Shown here: one piece after another, positions 51,232-60,159 of the stretch
Layout: every line of letters starts with the position of its first letter
Numbering within the stretch: the stretch's first letter is position 1
NCBI GenBank assembly: GCA_003167495.1
Contig: PMSX01000232.1
Coordinates: forward strand, 2,667-66,666
DNA length: 64,000 bases
Source: Bryobacterales bacterium
GTDB lineage: Bacteria > Acidobacteriota > Terriglobia > Bryobacterales > Bryobacteraceae
Direction of reading: 5' to 3'
The notes under the pieces: generated by a model
The model's database searches: none
The model's input: the letters and a program-made list of their open reading frames with translations, nothing else
What the model was told of the DNA's origin: nothing
Translations under genes and position numbers: made by a program

Positions 51232-54171
51232 TCAAAAATGCGGACTGCCGTAGTCCTTCGTTCGGTTTGGCGGTGCTTTTCGGCGAGGGGCCGTTTTCTT
51301 CGCAGCGGTTTTTCTAGGAGCGGGTTTGCGACGGGCAACGCCGAGAGAGCGCTCCAAAATCTCTTCGAGGAGTTTCTTTTCTGCCGGGGTCACTACCTTG
51401 GTAAACTTGTCCGGCCTGCGACTTACTAACTGTTGGAGCTCGGAGATCCAGCGGAGAGAATCGGCGGCGGGATGATCTTTCATTTCGCCGACGAGTTTCA
51501 GCGCGGCTTCGAAGTCGGGAATCGAGCGGTAACAGTGCAAAGCCTCTTTGAGATTGCCGGCGAGTTGGTGGCACTCGGCTGCCCTGCGAAAATCGCCGAG
51601 ACCCTCGTGACAAGCCGCTTCGACGGCAGGCTGACGTTCCGGGAGTTCGCGCAGGACGACCAAAGCCGGAGCATATTGCTTGTCCTTGACGAGTAGTTGG
51701 ATGGCACGCTTGAGCAGGCGCTGAGTGCGGGCGTCACGGTCTGGGAGGTCGAGCGCCTCATAGAAGGGAGGTAGCAGCTTGACCAGAATGTCCGCGTTGT
51801 GTCCGTTGACAACCGCCGCCTCCAACTCCTCCGCCCAAACTAGGGATTTGCTGGCGATCTCGAGGCGCAGCCAGGGCTCGATTTCGTTTTTGTGACTCGG
51901 CAGATGGTTCGCAACTTCAACCAAGGCGTGCAGCCGGTTTTCAAAAGTGGCGCGATGAAGGTGGCCCATCAATTGGATCAACGCGGCTAAGCTATAGCGG
52001 CGGGCACTCACGGAGGCACGATGGGCTTCGGCAAACAGATCGGGGCGGCCTAATTCCGCTGGGAGGCGTGTATTGCGGATACCCAGGACGAAGCACACCT
52101 CAGCCAAAGTGAGATAGGCGGTGCGTCGTGCCGCTTCGTCGGTAACGGCCGAGAGCGTGCCAGGGCGGCCCAGCAGCGTGATGGCTTGTTGCGCGCGAGA
52201 CCACGCCATTTCAGGCTTGACGTCCAAATACTGGCGCGCATCGGTCTGGCAGCGCTGCACACGCTCTTCGACGTCGAGATCGTCTTCCGCAAAGCTCTTC
52301 AGAAGAGCGGCCGGTACGCAGGAAGCGACGCCGCCGGTGTCGCGGCCGTTAAGAAACGTGGTGCTCTGGCGCACGATCTGCTCGGTGGGATTGACATCGA
52401 GCCAAATCAGGCGCTCAGAAGGGCGGCTCAGAGCGACCCGCAATTGATCGATCGCCAGGCGTTTTCTAAGCCATTCGACGTCGGACTCTGAGCGCTGCCT
52501 TTCCTCGCCGCGGACAATTCGTTCCAGATGACGGCCGGCATCGAGCACACAAACAGCATTGAAATCGAGGCCCTTTGCCTCCGCTACAGTCAACACCGCC
52601 GGGCGGGCCGCTTCAGGAACCCAAGCAGGCACGGTCTCTTCGAGGTTAATGATGGCGAGCCCTTCCGTCGCAGCGAGCGATATGAGGAGGTCATTGAGGT
52701 CGAGCCCTGGGTTGGCGGTGCAGTACAGAATCTGATCGGTGGCGTCGTCTTCGATTTCGACTTGTCCGGAGCCGCTGGGCCGTTCTTGTTTGTGCAAATG
52801 AGAGTACAGGTCCCAGACTCGCTGGACGAGTTCGGCGATGCGGCGGGGGCTGCGGAGGTTCGCGGAGAGTTTGAATTCCACCGGCGTGACTAACTGTGAG
52901 TGCAGCAGATCGCTCAGCCAGCCCCACTCAAAATCGGTGGGGCGCACGGTCTGGGCTTCGTCACCGGAAAGCAGGAGTGGCACGTGGACACGACGCTGGC
53001 GATGGATGAGCGCGGTCAACTCGACGATGAGCATCGCCTCAATCGGCGTGAGATCTTGACACTCATCGACCGCGATGCAATCGAAGTCGAGCAAACTCGC
53101 AGGGAAATTCGGCGAGCGTAGTTTTTCGACCGCGTCCCAAGCGAGCGACAGCTCCGGGAAATAGCGGGCGGCTAGAGTCGTGGAACCGAGCTTCTCGAGG
53201 CGGCCGACGGCTTCGAGCAGTGAGGTGACCGCGGCCGGCCCGAGATAACGAGTGCGCCGTTCGCGGTACGTCTTGTCGGAGACACGCGGCTGCGCGCAGG
53301 CACTGAAGCGGCCAATGGCAACGGGCAGCGCATCGCCAATCAAGTGCGCGTACAGTTCGTCGTACAGCGCCGGCTGGAGGTTTGCCCAAGCGCCCAAGGT
53401 CCGGTTAAAAGGGACGAGATCCCGCAGCAAGGCGCGTTTCCCTTCCTGTTCAGACTGAGCCGGAAGATCAGACCGGAGCACCCGCCGGACCAGATCTGAG
53501 ACTGTCATGACCTGGAAGCGCTTCTCCGACGAGCAGAAGCGATCAAAATAGCCGCGCGCCAAGGCGGCCAGATTGCGCGAGTAAGTAACATAGAGGACGC
53601 GTTGAGCGCCACACGAATCGGCCGCGTGTAAAAGGGCTGTCGTTTTGCCGGAACCGGGATAACCTTTCAACAAACGAACGGTTTGGCGAGCAGTTGCAAA
53701 ACGCGCTTGCGGCTGGGTGAAGGGAGGCGCGGTATATTCTTCGCGCCTGAGGTCGCGAACCGTCACCGGCAAGTAGTGAGTCTGGAACGCGTGAGGCGCC
53801 AGGAGGGAGTGATCGTCGTGGTGGCGGATATCGCGCACAAAGAGTGCGTCCTCGGGCACATCGGAGAACTCGCCGGATTCTTTCAGGGGCAGGGCGTTCT
53901 TAGGCGCCCACCAGGCATAGAAATGGCTCCCATGGTTGCCGCCGAGCCGCGAACGGCGCCAACCGCGATTCAAGCCCTGAGTCGATTTGTAGTGCAGGCG
54001 TTGAGCGTCCACGGCAAGCCTTTGAAGCAGGAAAGCGGCACGCCTGCCGATGGAATCCCGACCGTGTTCGGCGAGCTTTTCGAGAAATTCCTGATGGCAG
54101 AAGAGCGGGTTTGCGGGAGTGCTGGTCTGGAATGACTCGTTCAACAAATCAAGCTGTGTCTTTGGCGTCAC
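51232..54171 (-). CDS. Superfamily 1 (UvrD/Rep-like) helicase with C-terminal TPR-like region and basic tail
   Basis: This is a 979-residue protein. Residues 1-160 form an N-terminal domain without known match. The helicase core then shows motif I GYPGSGKTT (170-178), motif Ia VLYVTYSRNLAAL, motif II VDECQDL (368-374), motif III LLSGDEAQ (400-407), motif IV-like KLSANLRSP, motif V VAEAKGLDF (529-537) and motif VI QLRVALSRPSER (576-587). The order and sequences are those of UvrD/Rep/PcrA helicases that unwind DNA 3' to 5'. About 640-920 is helical and resembles TPR-like repeats (ACHEGLGDFRRAAECHQLAG). The end is a Lys/Arg/Ala/Pro-rich tail (about 940-970) of the histone-like kind. No nuclease domain is present. 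Stand-alone gene; possible repair or defence role. Confidence 0.82.
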   Translation of the reverse strand: MTPKTQLDLLNESFQTSTPANPLFCHQEFLEKLAEHGRDSIGRRAAFLLQRLAVDAQRLHYKSTQGLNRGWRRSRLGGNHGSHFYAWWAPKNALPLKESGEFSDVPEDALFVRDIRHHDDHSLLAPHAFQTHYLPVTVRDLRREEYTAPPFTQPQARFATARQTVRLLKGYPGSGKTTALLHAADSCGAQRVLYVTYSRNLAALARGYFDRFCSSEKRFQVMTVSDLVRRVLRSDLPAQSEQEGKRALLRDLVPFNRTLGAWANLQPALYDELYAHLIGDALPVAIGRFSACAQPRVSDKTYRERRTRYLGPAAVTSLLEAVGRLEKLGSTTLAARYFPELSLAWDAVEKLRSPNFPASLLDFDCIAVDECQDLTPIEAMLIVELTALIHRQRRVHVPLLLSGDEAQTVRPTDFEWGWLSDLLHSQLVTPVEFKLSANLRSPRRIAELVQRVWDLYSHLHKQERPSGSGQVEIEDDATDQILYCTANPGLDLNDLLISLAATEGLAIINLEETVPAWVPEAARPAVLTVAEAKGLDFNAVCVLDAGRHLERIVRGEERQRSESDVEWLRKRLAIDQLRVALSRPSERLIWLDVNPTEQIVRQSTTFLNGRDTGGVASCVPAALLKSFAEDDLDVEERVQRCQTDARQYLDVKPEMAWSRAQQAITLLGRPGTLSAVTDEAARRTAYLTLAEVCFVLGIRNTRLPAELGRPDLFAEAHRASVSARRYSLAALIQLMGHLHRATFENRLHALVEVANHLPSHKNEIEPWLRLEIASKSLVWAEELEAAVVNGHNADILVKLLPPFYEALDLPDRDARTQRLLKRAIQLLVKDKQYAPALVVLRELPERQPAVEAACHEGLGDFRRAAECHQLAGNLKEALHCYRSIPDFEAALKLVGEMKDHPAADSLRWISELQQLVSRRPDKFTKVVTPAEKKLLEEILERSLGVARRKPAPRKTAAKKTAPRRKAPPNRTKDYGSPHF

Positions 54172-54631
54172 GATTCACTCCAGGCTACACTCGTGATTCG
54201 AGGGAGAAGCGGCTCGGAAGCAACACAAATCACTACCGTGTTTCTGCATTTCCTTTTACCGGGTCGCTCGCTAAAGCCGCGCAAATTCTTCGCGTAGCTC
54301 TTTATTTGCTCCTGCTCTTTGCCAGCATGCTTCCCCAGTTGATTTAACGCTTATTGTATAACTGCGAAGTAGCTTTTCAAAATAGCACGCGCCACGGAGG
54401 GGCAGAGGTCAGGCCCGCGCCACGTCCATTCTTTGGATTCCTGTTGATAAATCCCCATGTGCGGAGGAACCCGGAAAAGCTGTCGTTTTGTGGTTTCCGT
54501 GTAGCGTGTCTAGGAGTTCAATTCGACCTGAGTTTGGCACGTAATCGTAGCTCCCTGTGAACACGAACAGCGCCAGGAAACTTGCTTCACACTTCAGACC
54601 ATGGGCTAGGCATTGCCGGGTCCAAACATCC
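54172..54631. other. Intergenic, nothing recognised
   Basis: About 460 bases separate the helicase gene start and the end of the VWA protein gene. Short open frames on the plus strand have no family resemblance or good start. The helicase promoter should lie at the left end, but no convincing hexamers were found. Confidence 0.35.
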
Positions 54632-56116
54632 CTACCGCGATAAGCGCAAAATCTGCGAAGCGATTTGCTGAAAGGCCTGCGCCAGCCCTGCGGTGCTGGT
54701 CGCTAGAATGAAATCGCCTTGCGGTTTGGTTGCATCGAAATTCGAGGCCCCCGAAGCGTTCGCAAGACGTTCCATGAAATCCTGATCTATCGCCATCGGT
54801 TCGTTGCCCTGCAAGCCAATTGTGTAGATCACCGGCGCATATGTCGTATCGTTTCTTATCGTCTGCGCCATCGAATCAGCCGCGTTAAACGATGCCCAAC
54901 GAGTCGTACGCGGCATATCTGGCCGAATTAGCCCAGCATAGGCGTCTCCAGTTGGAAAATAATCCAGCGCCATATAGCCTCCGTCCACCGTTGAGTTCCC
55001 ATATGCATCTTGGGTTGGAATAGCTGCGATATCCTGCCGCCCGTAGATTGAATAAGTCCAATCAGAATTTGGAAACGCGCAACCCGCTGCATTGATGGTG
55101 GTCGGATTAGAGGTATTAGAAATCGGCACACCGGCGGAGCTCAAAACAGCGACAGTGTACCCAGTCTGATTCAGCGCCGTGACAGTTGATGCGGTTTCAG
55201 CCGACCCGTCGGAAATCACTCCCGAGAGCGAGTCGGAAGCGTTACAGCCGCTCGGAGGCGTGCTCACCAACGAGGAGGTATTCGTCGCGTCGTAGCGGGT
55301 ATCCGTTTTAGTTTTGATATTGAAATTCGCTACGAGTCCGTTCGGCTCACCATCTGTGAATAAGAGAATCACGTTTAGCGCCCCGGGCTCATTAATCACT
55401 GTTTTTATCTGGTTGTACGCCAAATACATCCCCTGCGCGGTGCTGGTGTCGCCCGCGCACTGTAGCGTTGCTAATACTGAATTGAGACTCGGGCTGCCCG
55501 ATTTGAAGGTCAGCGTTGGCGCGTAGTCCAAGTTGGCGCCGGTTTGAAAGGTAACTAGTCCCAATTGATCCCTACCGTCAACGAACTGGCTGACAAAGTT
55601 TTGCGCGACTGACACCAGCGCTGCACATGAACCGTTCTGATTCATCGAGTTTGAACGATCTAACACCAGCATCACGTTGGCATCGCGTCTGGTCGCCTGA
55701 CCGCTTGCCGATACGGTGCTACTGTTAACCCCTATAATCCGCATGAAAAACGTAGGCAGTGTTACCGAGGCGTTGACATTGACTATCCGCTTGTGAACGA
55801 CCGTTTCATTTATCGTAATGGTCGGCGCGCCACCCACCAGCGTCGTCCGCATCACTCCGGTTGGAAAATTGGCTGTAAAATACTGTATCCCAAGCTGCTC
55901 GGCATTGGTTTCTTGGCTTGCAGTGGTTTGGCCGACATTCAAAGACCTTGCCGTCGCCAGCGCCGTCGCGTCGACCGCAGCCTGCAGCCGCGCCTTAACC
56001 CAAAACAAAATTGCCCCGTCCATACAGGTGCCGATGATTGGCATAAGCACGAAAGTCGAAACAAAAGTGACCAGCAAGAGGGTTGCGCCGCCTTGCCGCG
56101 CCTTTCTGTTCACCAT
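54632..56116 (-). CDS. TadG-like pilus-associated protein with VWA domain
   Basis: This 494-residue protein has an N-terminal membrane segment (GGATLLLVTFVSTFVLMPII, about 9-28). The putative Flp pilus assembly TadG N region follows, with AILFWVKARLQAAVDATALA. A von Willebrand factor A domain has the MIDAS motif DRSNSM (about 152-157), then VSVAQNFVSQFVDGRDQLGL and ILLFTDGEPNG. An insertion of about 100 residues with several cysteines precedes the C-terminal helix (AQAFQQIASQILRLSR). The start at 56116 is chosen because M-V-N-R-K-A-R-Q-G-G precedes the membrane helix in the usual way; a longer reading to 56239 adds an atypical polar stretch. It diverges from two TadE-like genes. It probably acts at the cell surface in adhesion. 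Confidence 0.82.
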   Translation of the reverse strand: MVNRKARQGGATLLLVTFVSTFVLMPIIGTCMDGAILFWVKARLQAAVDATALATARSLNVGQTTASQETNAEQLGIQYFTANFPTGVMRTTLVGGAPTITINETVVHKRIVNVNASVTLPTFFMRIIGVNSSTVSASGQATRRDANVMLVLDRSNSMNQNGSCAALVSVAQNFVSQFVDGRDQLGLVTFQTGANLDYAPTLTFKSGSPSLNSVLATLQCAGDTSTAQGMYLAYNQIKTVINEPGALNVILLFTDGEPNGLVANFNIKTKTDTRYDATNTSSLVSTPPSGCNASDSLSGVISDGSAETASTVTALNQTGYTVAVLSSAGVPISNTSNPTTINAAGCAFPNSDWTYSIYGRQDIAAIPTQDAYGNSTVDGGYMALDYFPTGDAYAGLIRPDMPRTTRWASFNAADSMAQTIRNDTTYAPVIYTIGLQGNEPMAIDQDFMERLANASGASNFDATKPQGDFILATSTAGLAQAFQQIASQILRLSR

Positions 56117-56294
56117 ATCTGATTTATCGGACCCAGACGTCCTTGATGTTAGGTTTCGGCGGTCACTATGAATCTTTTCTTCAAATCCACTCAATGTCCT
56201 ACGCTGACTTGCCGATAATTCTAACGTAGCGGCAGCCACCCTCCCACCCGCGCCGCTACGGAGTACTTAGTCTAGGGGGACTGGTAAAATCGCT

Positions 56295-56792
56295 TTGTCC
56301 AGCACTAACTTATCTCGCAAGCTTGGCATCTCCGAAACCGGCTCGGCTCTAATTGAATTCAGTATTGTCCTCCTCCCTTTGCTTGCTCTACTGCTTGTGA
56401 CGGTCGACCTTGCTTGGTTGATCTTTGCGCATGCGACCCTGCAATATGCCGTACGAGAAGGTGTGCGGTTTGCCGTCACCGGACAAATCCTAGCGGGCAA
56501 TAGCTGCTTGGGTTCGTCCGTTCAACAAATCGTCGCGCAGAATTCGTTCGGCTTTGTTCCAACAAACAAAGCAAGCACCTATGTCACGGTCAGCTACTAT
56601 TCCCCAACCTCTCTTTCGCAGATCACCGGTGCCGCAGGGCCTGCAGGAGGGAATGTGGTTCAGGTTTCGATTAGTGGCGTGATGGTCCACTTGTTGGGGC
56701 CGCTATGGCATGGCGCTTCGCCCATACCACTCGGGGCCGTTGCCTCCGACGTAATGGAGAGCCCTCCCAACGGTGTGCCTCCATGCCCTTAG
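56295..56792 (+). CDS. TadE-like pseudopilin-family protein
   Basis: This 165-residue protein begins with a short basic N-terminus. The typical TadE stretch comes next: ETGSALIEFSIVLLPLLALL and VTVDLAWLIFAHATLQYAVR, with the Glu at position +5 of the hydrophobic segment expected of prepilin-like processing. TGQILAGNSCLGSSVQQIVA follows, then a beta-rich C-terminal part with YVTVSYYSP and VVQVSISG. TadE proteins are minor pseudopilins of the Flp/Tad type IVc pilus. The start is uncertain: the only in-frame option close to the helix is a TTG at 56295 with no good ribosome-binding site. It overlaps or closely precedes the next TadE-like gene and is divergent from the VWA protein. Confidence 0.78.
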   Translation: MSSTNLSRKLGISETGSALIEFSIVLLPLLALLLVTVDLAWLIFAHATLQYAVREGVRFAVTGQILAGNSCLGSSVQQIVAQNSFGFVPTNKASTYVTVSYYSPTSLSQITGAAGPAGGNVVQVSISGVMVHLLGPLWHGASPIPLGAVASDVMESPPNGVPPCP

Positions 56793-56808
56793 CGCAGAAG
56801 AAAACGCG

Positions 56809-57531
56809 GTGATTAGCACTACTACTAAGCGGCGGCGACACCGACTTGTCCTTCGGAGCGCGGCCTGCACAGGCACGTCAGAAGGTGTCTTCGGCGCTCG
56901 CCGACGGGCCGCCGAAGGAGGGAGCTCCCTCATTGAGTTCTTGGTCATTTCGGTCTTTCTCATCTTTCCGTTGATGCTGGGTGTATTTGTATTCGGGATG
57001 AGCCTTGTTCGCGCCGATCAAGTCGCTGAAGTGTGCCGCGACGCCGCCCACATGTACGCCTATGGCGTGGATTTCTCTCAGACAAGCAGCCAGAACATGC
57101 TGGTTCAAATAGCACAGGGATTGAATATGACGGTCTCAGGGGGCAACGGCGTAGTAATTCTTTCCACTGTGGCCTACGTTGGTTCCACCGACTGTATCGC
57201 CGGGGGCTATCCGTCCGGGAGTTGTCCAAATCTTGGTCAAACGGTCTTCACCAACCAAATTGTCATTGGTAACGCCACTATACATGGGAGTGCGTTCGGC
57301 AACCCGAGCAGCCTCGTCGATTCCCGCGGGAATATCAGTGCGGCGAACTACACGACAAGCCCCGCTGCCGTCGCCAATAATTTTTCCGGCGTGATTCTGC
57401 TGACAGCATCCGGCCAATACGCCTATATGGCCGAGACATTCGTTGTGTCGCCCGACTTCAATTTCTTCAAAGGCAATACCTACTGGGGTTGGATTGCCCC
57501 TGGCATGATCAGCTCACGCTCGATTTTCTAG
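56809..57531 (+). CDS. TadE/TadG-like pilus protein
   Basis: This is a protein of about 240 residues. A basic N-terminal stretch (TTTKRRRHRLVLRSAACTGT) leads to the TadE-type membrane segment AEGGSSLIEFLVISVFLIFP followed by LMLGVFVFGMSLVRADQVAE. The V-C-R-D-A-A-H-M-Y-A-Y-G region is characteristic of TadE family members in Acidobacteria. The outer part has two close cysteines (STDCIAGGYPSGSCPNLGQT). I take the GTG at 56809 behind AGAAGAAA as start; a GTG at 56773 inside the preceding gene is an alternative. Together with the genes at 54632 and 56295 this is a three-gene minor-pilin group without the TadA/B/C motor or secretin genes in the window. Confidence 0.75.
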   Translation: MISTTTKRRRHRLVLRSAACTGTSEGVFGARRRAAEGGSSLIEFLVISVFLIFPLMLGVFVFGMSLVRADQVAEVCRDAAHMYAYGVDFSQTSSQNMLVQIAQGLNMTVSGGNGVVILSTVAYVGSTDCIAGGYPSGSCPNLGQTVFTNQIVIGNATIHGSAFGNPSSLVDSRGNISAANYTTSPAAVANNFSGVILLTASGQYAYMAETFVVSPDFNFFKGNTYWGWIAPGMISSRSIF

Positions 57532-57574
57532 TGAAAACTTGCCGTTCCGTTTAAGCGAATGCAGTAGAGACAGT

Positions 57575-59008
57575 TCAGACATTTCGCAATCCAGAGCCTT
57601 CCAACAGCGCCGCGCTATGCTGTACGCCGCTTGCGATTCCAGTGCTCACTATTCGCTGAGCGCGCGAAGTGACCAGGACTCTGCATGCAAGACTCACCAG
57701 GAAGAGGTTGACGGCGATCAAAGGCGCGTGTCGTGCGAAGGCGTTCACAATCGTGTCGACCGGAGTCTGGATATCGAGAAGCCGCTCGGTTATCCATCCG
57801 AGAGACGCCGTACCGGCAAAGAGCGCACCGCCGATTCGAAGAATTGGATACGCGCGTGTTCTACTCATGAGCATCAGCGATGGCAGGACGGCCGCGACCA
57901 CGAGGATCTGCATCGTTTCAATGCCCAGATTGAACGCCAAAATACCAGCGAACCGCTCCCAGCGCCCCAATCCCAACCGGGCCAGCGTTGCAGCGAAAGC
58001 CAAGCCATGAATGAGACCGAAGAAAGCGGCGCTCAAAGCTTCTTTGCCGGGAAAAATTGGACGGAACGCGTGCACCGCCGAAACAAGAATGGATACCGCG
58101 ATCATCACCTCAACCGGGCGGCTCGGGACTTTCACGGCACCGAGCGCAGCTAGTGTAAGTGTGATGGAGTGGCCGATAGTAAATGCCGTCACAATACCTA
58201 GAATTCGAAGCAGGCTTTGACGCACACCGGTAGGCTGGCCCCAGCGCAAGCCCGAAACAAGGAGCGGCGCGGGAAGCAGCAAAACGAGCAAGAACAGTAG
58301 ATGATCCGTTCCCTCGGCAATGTGGCGCATACCTAGACGGAAAAGGCTGGAAAACTGGACACCATTCAGCCATATACGAACGCGAGCCCATGGCATACGT
58401 GGCTGGGCATCGCTAGCCGCCACCTGCTGATAGTCCAATTCATAGAGTGACTGCTGTTCATTGCGCTTCTGCGCGAGGATGCTAATATCACGGTCCTGCG
58501 GAACCAGCACATTCATGAGGTAGACCGATGTGCGATTCAGATGATGGTTCGCAAGGATCAGACTTCGATTCCGGCCGCTGGACGGGAGGTCGGTGGTTTG
58601 CTCGATGCTGTACTCAATGCTGTACTCAATGCTGTACTCAATGTGGATTTCTCCGAGCCCGTCCTGCATCTGCGCAGGCTCTGGGAAGCTCCACGAGACG
58701 AGTTTCGGATGCACAATCTTTCCATCGATGGTGATCGACAAGTCGCTGAGCACGCGTTCAGCATAGGCGCGCTCTTCACTTTCTGAAAAGACACCGTCGT
58801 TATCGGTGTCGATGCCGGCGATCACGGACGGCGCGACGAGTATACCTGGAATGAGCCGCATGGAGGCCTGAACGCGATTTGTCTCGAGGGAGAGAATTGT
58901 TGCCTGCAGGTACTCATCGATGCGGTGTGCAAACGCAGTCTTTCCGAAGAGAAAAACACAGGCGCCGGTTATGGCCGCGATCCTTGTTGTCCGCTTCGTC
59001 CTCGTCAT
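57575..59008 (-). CDS. HupE/UreJ-family membrane protein with EF-hand-like N domain
   Basis: This 477-residue protein has a signal peptide (1-26, ending AFA followed by HRIDEYLQ, the usual HupE_2 N-terminus). The periplasmic domain contains an EF-hand-type loop DTDNDGVFSESE (about 67-78). A tandem E-Y-S-I repeat follows (three full copies, about 126-138), encoded by a 12-bp DNA repeat. The membrane part has GMRHIAEGTDHLLFLLVLLL, FTIGHSITLTLAALG and FGLIHGLAFA, the conserved His motifs of the HupE/UreJ family, thought to transport nickel or cobalt. It begins on the ATGA shared with the stop of the DUF3500 gene upstream. Metal uptake is likely but not shown. Confidence 0.83.
   Translation of the reverse strand: MTRTKRTTRIAAITGACVFLFGKTAFAHRIDEYLQATILSLETNRVQASMRLIPGILVAPSVIAGIDTDNDGVFSESEERAYAERVLSDLSITIDGKIVHPKLVSWSFPEPAQMQDGLGEIHIEYSIEYSIEYSIEQTTDLPSSGRNRSLILANHHLNRTSVYLMNVLVPQDRDISILAQKRNEQQSLYELDYQQVAASDAQPRMPWARVRIWLNGVQFSSLFRLGMRHIAEGTDHLLFLLVLLLPAPLLVSGLRWGQPTGVRQSLLRILGIVTAFTIGHSITLTLAALGAVKVPSRPVEVMIAVSILVSAVHAFRPIFPGKEALSAAFFGLIHGLAFAATLARLGLGRWERFAGILAFNLGIETMQILVVAAVLPSLMLMSRTRAYPILRIGGALFAGTASLGWITERLLDIQTPVDTIVNAFARHAPLIAVNLFLVSLACRVLVTSRAQRIVSTGIASGVQHSAALLEGSGLRNV
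58601..58643. repeat. 12-bp tandem repeat inside the HupE-like gene
   Basis: Units CTCAATGCTGTA run three full copies (the first with one mismatch, CTCGATGCTGTA) plus a seven-base partial copy. Because the unit is 12 bp, copy-number change adds or removes four residues (E-Y-S-I on the minus strand) without breaking the frame. The repeat lies in the periplasmic domain near the EF-hand-like loop. Confidence 0.85.
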
Positions 59009-60159
59009 TGCTTTGTCAGCGCACGTCCGTAGTCATTCGTAGGATCGCGATCGATGGTGTGGACGTGATTGGTTGGCTCATCATGCTGCGGCGCATATTC
59101 AATAACCAGATGCGGACCCTGAATGCGATAGTATGCCGTGATATTGCTTCCAGCCTCGCCGGTTGTCGAGCCGCTCCAGGCAAACCATGTCTCGTTCAGA
59201 TCCGCCTTTAGCTCAGCCATGCGGGCGGCGGCAGAACTCTCGTTCAGGATGCCAGCCCATTCGCCAATAACATCCAACAGCATTGCCTGCTGCTTGGGAT
59301 TCATCTCCGAAGCTTTCAGACCCTCGGGAGAGATCTTCTTATCGTCCTGGCCAGGCCCAAGCACAAGATCGGAAACGGTGTAGTTGAGGACCGCCTTCTG
59401 ACGCTGCTTATCATCCAGGGATTGCAGCAAGGCGAGGCCCTTGTCGCTCTCTCTTCCAATAGGGCGAATGGTTTTCCCATTTAGGGTGAAGGAGGCCGGC
59501 TGCGCACCGGTGAGCGTCGGTGTCAGCACGCCTTTATCTCCTGCGATCGTGATGTTCAGGGCGAGATGATGGCCGCCGAACTGAAGCATCCATGGACTGG
59601 AGGTCGAAGGCTTGCCGAGGAACGAGATGTAGTAAAGGTCGCTTCCGAACATATCGCCAGAGGGTGGCCTTCCTCCGGGACCGCCAGGCGGAGCACCGCC
59701 AGGACCGATGGGGCCACCACCAAACTGCGGAGGCGGGCCGTTCTGGCCTCCCGGCGGTGGGCCTCCCGGCGGACGACCGCCACGCCCTGCGGGACCGCGC
59801 TTCGAGCCATTTGCTTTGAAATCGTCGTCGGCTTGCCGGATCTCCTCCACCTTCTCAAGTCCCATAGGACTGAGAACGGTGCCGATTAGCTTCATGGCGG
59901 CGTCGCGCTGCGGAGTGCTCATCTGCTTGAAGTTGATTCCGCCGCGAGGCACAAATCCAGTCGGTAAGTTTGACCACCGCACTCGCTGCTCGTTGTCGTT
60001 GAAAGCGTAGAGGACGCGCTGACGCTGGCTGTCGTCAAGCGACGCAAGGAAAGTATCGGCGGCGTTCACGATGCGGGCGGTTAGTGCGGCCTGTTGCGCG
60101 CCGGCTGATGTCGGGAGCGCAAGGAAAATTGGGGTGATGACGAAGAGTAATTTTCTCAT
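59005..60159 (-). CDS. DUF3500 exported protein, copy A, with Gly/Pro-rich insertion
   Basis: This 384-residue protein has a signal peptide (1-22, ending AGAQ). The DUF3500 domain is marked by DTFLASLDDSQRQRVLYAFN, NLPTGFVPRGG, PMGLEKVEEI, QFGGHHLALNITIAGDKGVL, TLTGAQPASF, LDDKQRQKAVLNYTV, ADLNETWFAWSGS, AYYRIQGPHLVIEYAPQ and the end HTIDRDPTNDYG. The G-G-H-H-L-A motif may bind a metal. About 45 residues of almost pure Gly/Pro/Arg (about 120-165) are inserted in the middle and are absent from the neighbour copy B. Function is unknown. It overlaps both neighbours by ATGA junctions, giving an operon copy B, copy A, HupE-like. Linkage to a HupE-type transporter hints at metal handling, as inference. 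Confidence 0.85.
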   Translation of the reverse strand: MRKLLFVITPIFLALPTSAGAQQAALTARIVNAADTFLASLDDSQRQRVLYAFNDNEQRVRWSNLPTGFVPRGGINFKQMSTPQRDAAMKLIGTVLSPMGLEKVEEIRQADDDFKANGSKRGPAGRGGRPPGGPPPGGQNGPPPQFGGGPIGPGGAPPGGPGGRPPSGDMFGSDLYYISFLGKPSTSSPWMLQFGGHHLALNITIAGDKGVLTPTLTGAQPASFTLNGKTIRPIGRESDKGLALLQSLDDKQRQKAVLNYTVSDLVLGPGQDDKKISPEGLKASEMNPKQQAMLLDVIGEWAGILNESSAAARMAELKADLNETWFAWSGSTTGEAGSNITAYYRIQGPHLVIEYAPQHDEPTNHVHTIDRDPTNDYGRALTKQ

